Positions 59,401-64,000 of a stretch of DNA of 64,000 bases are shown here, piece by piece. The stretch spans positions 87,042,007-87,106,006 of the forward strand of contig NC_089978.1 of NCBI RefSeq assembly GCF_036417845.1, given 5' to 3'. This DNA is from Apteryx mantelli. Lineage: Eukaryota > Chordata > Aves > Apterygiformes > Apterygidae. Under the pieces are notes generated by a model. The model was not told the origin of the DNA. It worked only from the letters and a program-made list of their open reading frames with translations, and ran no database searches. Position numbers and translations under genes: made by a program. Positions within the stretch are counted from its first letter, which is position 1. Each line of letters opens with the position of its first letter.

Positions 59401-62400
59401 TTGGGAATACAAGAACATAGAGATAGACATCTGAGCCTTGGGCCTTTTCTGAGATGTACTGTACACTGGCTTAGTGTGCTTATAGCATTACAGTGACTCT
59501 CATGACCATAGATTTTTCATTACTAACATTATTTAAAATCTTGCCTTGTGATTAAATAAAAAACAAAAAATTTATGAGTATTCAGCTTTGCTTTCTAGTC
59601 ATATACAGCAATGAGAGATGTTTACAATGCCATATTCATTTCCCTGGTGTAAAATATGCCCTTCTTCTACCTGCAAATTAAATCAAACAAGTATTTGGCG
59701 AAAGTCACAGGGTGAAAAAAGGGCAAAAATTGACAATTTCTTGGTAGGTAGCTCAAGACAGTTCTGAACAGAGCGCAAACCTAATCAATTCTGAGACAAA
59801 ATGCAGACCCTGCTAACATTACTCTTCTCAAAATAGAATTAAAGACTGTAAGAGAAGGAGAAAAATGTGGTATTTTATATACTTGCAATATATAAATGCA
59901 AATCTTTGTAAAACATTTCAACAGTCAGTGTGACAGCAGCATTGTAGAAAACCAGACTGGGATTCATCTAATTGTATGTAGATAGCCTGCAATATAGATA
60001 CCTGAATCTGAACTAATTGCCCTTTATTCCTTTTACAGTCAATAGAGAAACACAGACACTTTGGGAGAGTGATTTATTTCTTCCTAAAGTAGATGTCTAA
60101 GAAAGGTCAAATGAACTGCATCCTAAAAGTGCCTATTTCTCTCCACTGACCATAAAGGATGAAAAGAATGACTAGCTCAGATGTAAATTAATACACCGTA
60201 GACATTCACACCCTGTGGGTTGGTGAGGAGGTGGGGGATGTTAAAGTGCACCCCTGTATCCCCATCTGACACAGTGAAAAGAATTGCGAAATAAAGACAG
60301 AGAACTCTTCCTTTTCCTCCCCAAAGACAGATTTCCAGATTTTCATCAGGTGAGAAATTTTAGTTTGAGGTATTTTTCTGTACACCAGATGGAACTCTAT
60401 CATATGCTCAGGCCTGTCCCATGGCATCATATCAGTCAGATAAGCAAACTTATTTTGCAATTGCTTCTACAAAGAATCTCACACAATTTTGGACATCAGC
60501 ACTTCCAACAAGCAAGCCTGATTAACAGCACTGCCGAAGGCTTCCTGGATCCAGAAGCAGCTTGACTGGATCCCAGTGATAGTTTTACAAGGTATGTCTT
60601 GCCTAAACAGTTCTGAGGCCAAGTTCTGATCTTGGCTGATCTTTAAGTGCAACTGCAAGTTGGCTTCAGTAGCATGTCTTTTATGCAGCAAATTCTCTTT
60701 AAGACATCACCAACATCTCTTGAGGGATTGACATGGGACCCACTTATTCCCTGCTGGAAAATAGACTGAACTATAAAAGCGACACATTTATATGCACTAC
60801 TTTTATCCAGAACTCTCACTAGCTTCCCCATGATTTATCCTTTTAAAAAGCCACACACTAATGAAGCTGGTTTGCCTGTGATACCTTTGTTCATCTCAAT
60901 GATCGTTTTCAGGATAATCAAATTATGGCACGATTTCTAATGAACACTCATACATTTCATTGAAAAGAGAAATAATTGTGAGAGGAAGCATCACCTGAAG
61001 TCAGGGTGCTTGATTTCAATATTCTTGGGCTTGTATTTTTCATGGTTGATCCCCGAAACAATGTCTAAAAAGCCAGCACTTCAGTTTCAGATACCTCAGA
61101 AAAAGGCATTTTTGAAATGTAAAAGGAAAATCAAAATACATTCACATCTGTTAGCATGTGATCTTATTATAAGGTAAGTTAAAAAATACAGCTACACCAG
61201 GCTGACACTCACTATATCAAAAATCAGAAGGTACTATGGTCACATTACCAGCAACAAAGCTGTGCTGGGTGATTTATTATAATGTCACTAAAACCTCCTG
61301 ATATATTTAGAAAGCGGTGATGGTAAAGGTTATAATTCCTTTGAGGGACAATAGTGATGAAATAAACCACGAGGGTCAAGTGGATTATGACCTCATGAAA
61401 ACTCGAATAATGGAGATGGAGCTTTGTAAACTTCCTTATAATAGATAATGCCTTAAACAATTTTAAAGCTGCTTAGTACTCAGTTCAGTCCTGCCATGGG
61501 CTTCCTACTGTCTCTATGTTATTAGAGCAAAACTGGAAATTACTTCTGTCACTACAAATCTTGCCTCTGCTCAAAATTTCCATTTTACATACTATGAGCA
61601 CTCTTGCAATGTTCTGAAGTTTACAACAGATAGTATGCAGGCACCCGTCTGCGAATTTTCCCTACCTAAAATTTATGGTGTGGGTGCTTATACAGAATTT
61701 GTGAATCCAGTTTAGAGCTTGTAATGCATCCTGGATTGTTATATTAATAATCATACCTGACAGCATTTATTTTGCTACTGTATAGTATTGTCATGGGATC
61801 AAAATGTTTCTATGAGATCATGCAATAGGGAAAGATGAATGATACTGCTGACTGTTTTACGTGCTTTGCAAAAAGAAATACTAATAGTCCTTGGTATGCT
61901 TATCAGCACAGGCAATATACACAGTGCATGCAAATTCTGTATAAACAATTATGTTAACCACCTGACTTTACAACAGAGCTTATTTATACAGGAGTTCACT
62001 AGTGCCGTATGCTTGAACGCCAGTGTAGAAGCCTAACAGCAAATGTTGACCACCCTTACGCGCCTAAGTATGTTCTAGTTCATGAATGCTGTAAAACAGT
62101 AAATGGGATCATTCCCACAAAGATTTGTGTCCATGAGTCACTTGACTAAGGTTACTCATGTACATAGTTTGGGCTCCTTCATTTGCATTCCTACTGTAGC
62201 TTGCCTCCTGCACATCAACCTACCTGAGCAGAGCAAGTCTTTCTTCTGGCATTATATCAAAATTTAAACTACTAAACTGGCAGGTTCTGGAGAAATTGTG
62301 TGGATAAAACAGGCATACTGAGGCATACCTGTAGAGTTTCATAAACTAATGGATAAAAAAATTCCTCTCCCAGCAACACAGAGAAGGGTTTGAGGCCATG

Positions 62401-63439
62401 CTATCTCAACTTCAAAGACAGGGGGAAAGAGGGAGAGACAAGAAGATGACATAATGCTTACCTGCTTGTGTAATAGCATTGGTGATGGCAGGCCTGTGAG
62501 AGCATCAGTTTGAGATGTGAATGGGGCAATCAGCTGTCATTGACAGGGGGATTTTTGATTGATTTTAAATTAAGGTCACTGTCCCCAGGCCACAGCTAGA
62601 TTTGATTATTTCTGGCACATTTTAGAAGGGTGAGAGAAACTTGTTTGCAACCATCTCTTCAGCGACTCAATGTATAATGAAGGTTTTTCCAGTGGGCTTT
62701 GGCACCTCAAACTTCCATAATGCACAGTGCATCTGTACAACATTGCCATTCTCCCACTGAAATTAGCAGCCGACCTTCTTTCAAAATGTAATTTTGCATA
62801 ACAGGCTTTTACTATTAAGAGTTTGTGACATCACCACAAATGTCATCTTCACTCTTCCCAAGAGTGTGCATAGAATACAACAGACTCATCCATAACTGTG
62901 CATGTTCCAGTCTACAACTGATACATCACAGAGTGAAATATCAGTCCATGTGTGACTTAATAAATACATTTAACAACATCCTTTCCAGTTCTTGATAGAA
63001 GGTTGTAATGCAATCTAAACACTCCTGTGACAGCTGACAATCCTGCAACATTAACTGCTCCATTCTTCCAAAACAGAACATTTTCGCACTGTTAAATTCA
63101 ACAGTTGAAAAACACTGTTTTATTGTTGAGTGACCACATTCTCCTAACAGTCCTGGCCACTGTGCTACACAGCCCAATTGGTTGCAAATGTTCCTGGCTG
63201 CCCCTCTACATATTTACAAGACTCCTCCACTTACTTCTACTGTCATCTTCCAGAAAGCCACTTACCCTTCTTAGCACAAAATTTTACAGAATACTTGCAT
63301 TAAGAAAATTGTGGGCAGCACAAAATCAACCCAGATATGATGTTAAATCAAAGAGCTGCATTCACTACTGACAGGTATACAGTGGCTATTAACGGATGCA
63401 TAGTGAAAAGCATAAGAACAGAGCAAGCCCAGCCTCGAA
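53450..63439. other. Long non-coding stretch
   Basis: No gene or well-supported interspersed repeat is visible over 10 kb. Minor items are a poly-T at about 56007-56016, a G-run followed by T-rich sequence at 57589-57611, the alternating run at 58579-58607, and an AT/TATATG-rich patch at 55312-55328. The 150-codon plus frame at 53586-54038 and the overlapping minus frames at 56787-57366 have no recognisable domains. Confidence 0.5.
58579..58607. other. Z-DNA-prone GT/GC alternating run
   Basis: Twenty-nine bases alternate purine and pyrimidine (GTGTGTGTGCATGCGTGTGT and on). It is an interrupted GT microsatellite, prone to the Z conformation. Confidence 0.7.
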
Positions 63440-64000
63440 CCATTTGTGGCCTAGGGGACTTTTTTCAAGCTGTGATTTAGCTGCCTCAGTGGATTTCCCT
63501 TCTGAAAGTTTGTCCAGTCTTCTCTTGAACCCACATAAACTTTTAGCATTCAGAGCATCCTATGGCAAGGAGCTCCACAGCTGTATCTTGAATGAAGAAG
63601 CTCCTCCTCATGGTCATTTGAACCTGCCATCCACTTAGCCTCATTTAATGGCCTCTGCCTCTTGTACTGGAAGGCACAGCAGTCCATCCCTATTCTCTAT
63701 CCATGCCACTCACGATTTTAGGGACCTCTATCATATCTCTCCTCAGTTGTCTCTTTTCCAGGCTGCACATGCCTAATCAGAAAGCCATTTCATGCCATCA
63801 GTCATTACTGTTAGCCTCCTCTGTACCATTTCCAGCTCTACCATGCTCCTTCTGAGATGGTGAGATGAGAGCTACAACAGTATTCAGGATGCAGATGCAC
63901 CGTGGATTTATAGCATAGCATAAAATCTCTGTTTTCTCCTCCATTGCTTTGCTAACAATTCCTAACATCTGACTCACTCTTTTGGCCATGGCTGAGCACT
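63440..64000 (-). mobile_element. Ancient CR1 LINE, minus strand, runs off the window
   Basis: The plus strand follows the complement of an old amniote CR1/L3-type consensus nearly phrase by phrase. Examples are GTCCAGTCTTCTCTTGAACCC, CTATGGCAAGGAGCTCCACAG, GAATGAAGAAGCTCCTCC, ACGATTTTAGGGACCTC, TATCATATCTCTCCTCAG, TTGTCTCTTTTCCAGGCTG, CCTCCTCTGTACCATTTCC, AGTATTCAGGATGCAGATG, ACCGTGGATTTATAGCATAG, and CAATTCCTAACATCTGACTC. It is heavily mutated and has no open frame. Its 5' part lies beyond position 64000. Confidence 0.88.

Overview
The window reads as vertebrate, almost certainly bird, nuclear DNA with no recognisable protein-coding gene. The organism call rests on repeats recognised by eye. 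A CR1 LINE 3' end at 31292-31560 carries the short tandem ACAGAATC-type terminus, read on its complement, that is typical of avian CR1. A second CR1 fragment lies at 20845-21095, two old and diverged CR1 copies lie at 32330-33640 and 63440-64000, and there are a few MIR-type SINE relics. I see no SINE/LINE-1 landscape of mammalian type. All long open frames (up to 217 codons) look like chance or repeat-derived frames: they overlap one another on both strands, have no recognisable domains, and several are produced directly by repeats. The segment is best described as a gene desert or the inside of a very large intron.

Layout. 1-6188 is unique sequence with T-rich tracts and an AT-rich patch. 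6189-6452 is a minisatellite of exactly 22 units of 12 bp. 11537-13117 holds two ~97% identical ~200-bp direct repeats, each with a (GAT)n tract, 1.38 kb apart. 13758-13829 is an ATT microsatellite. 16949-18165 contains MIR-like relics, and 18425-19290 looks like an old unidentified repeat. 20845-21095 is a truncated CR1. 24568-24592 is a strong G-quadruplex motif. 26690-28400 is a CpG-rich domain, the best candidate for a promoter-like or regulatory hub. 31292-31653 is a chimeric retro-insertion: a CR1 3' tail fused to nucleotides 1-84 of U2 snRNA. The old CR1 at 32330-33640 lies just beyond it. 41738-41862 is a good MIR relic. 42648-42930 has the layout of a short solo LTR. 47195-47330 is a tetranucleotide microsatellite. 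53391-53449 folds into a near-perfect 59-nt hairpin. 63440-64000 is an old CR1 that runs off the window end.

There is no operon-like or pathway logic here. The interest lies in genome dynamics (template switching by CR1, local duplication, minisatellite growth) and in possible non-coding function (hairpin, CpG domain, homeodomain- and POU-motif-rich unique stretches). Family assignments come from memory of consensus sequences. No alignment or database search was run, so percentages are hand counts, and boundaries of old repeats are good to a few tens of bases.
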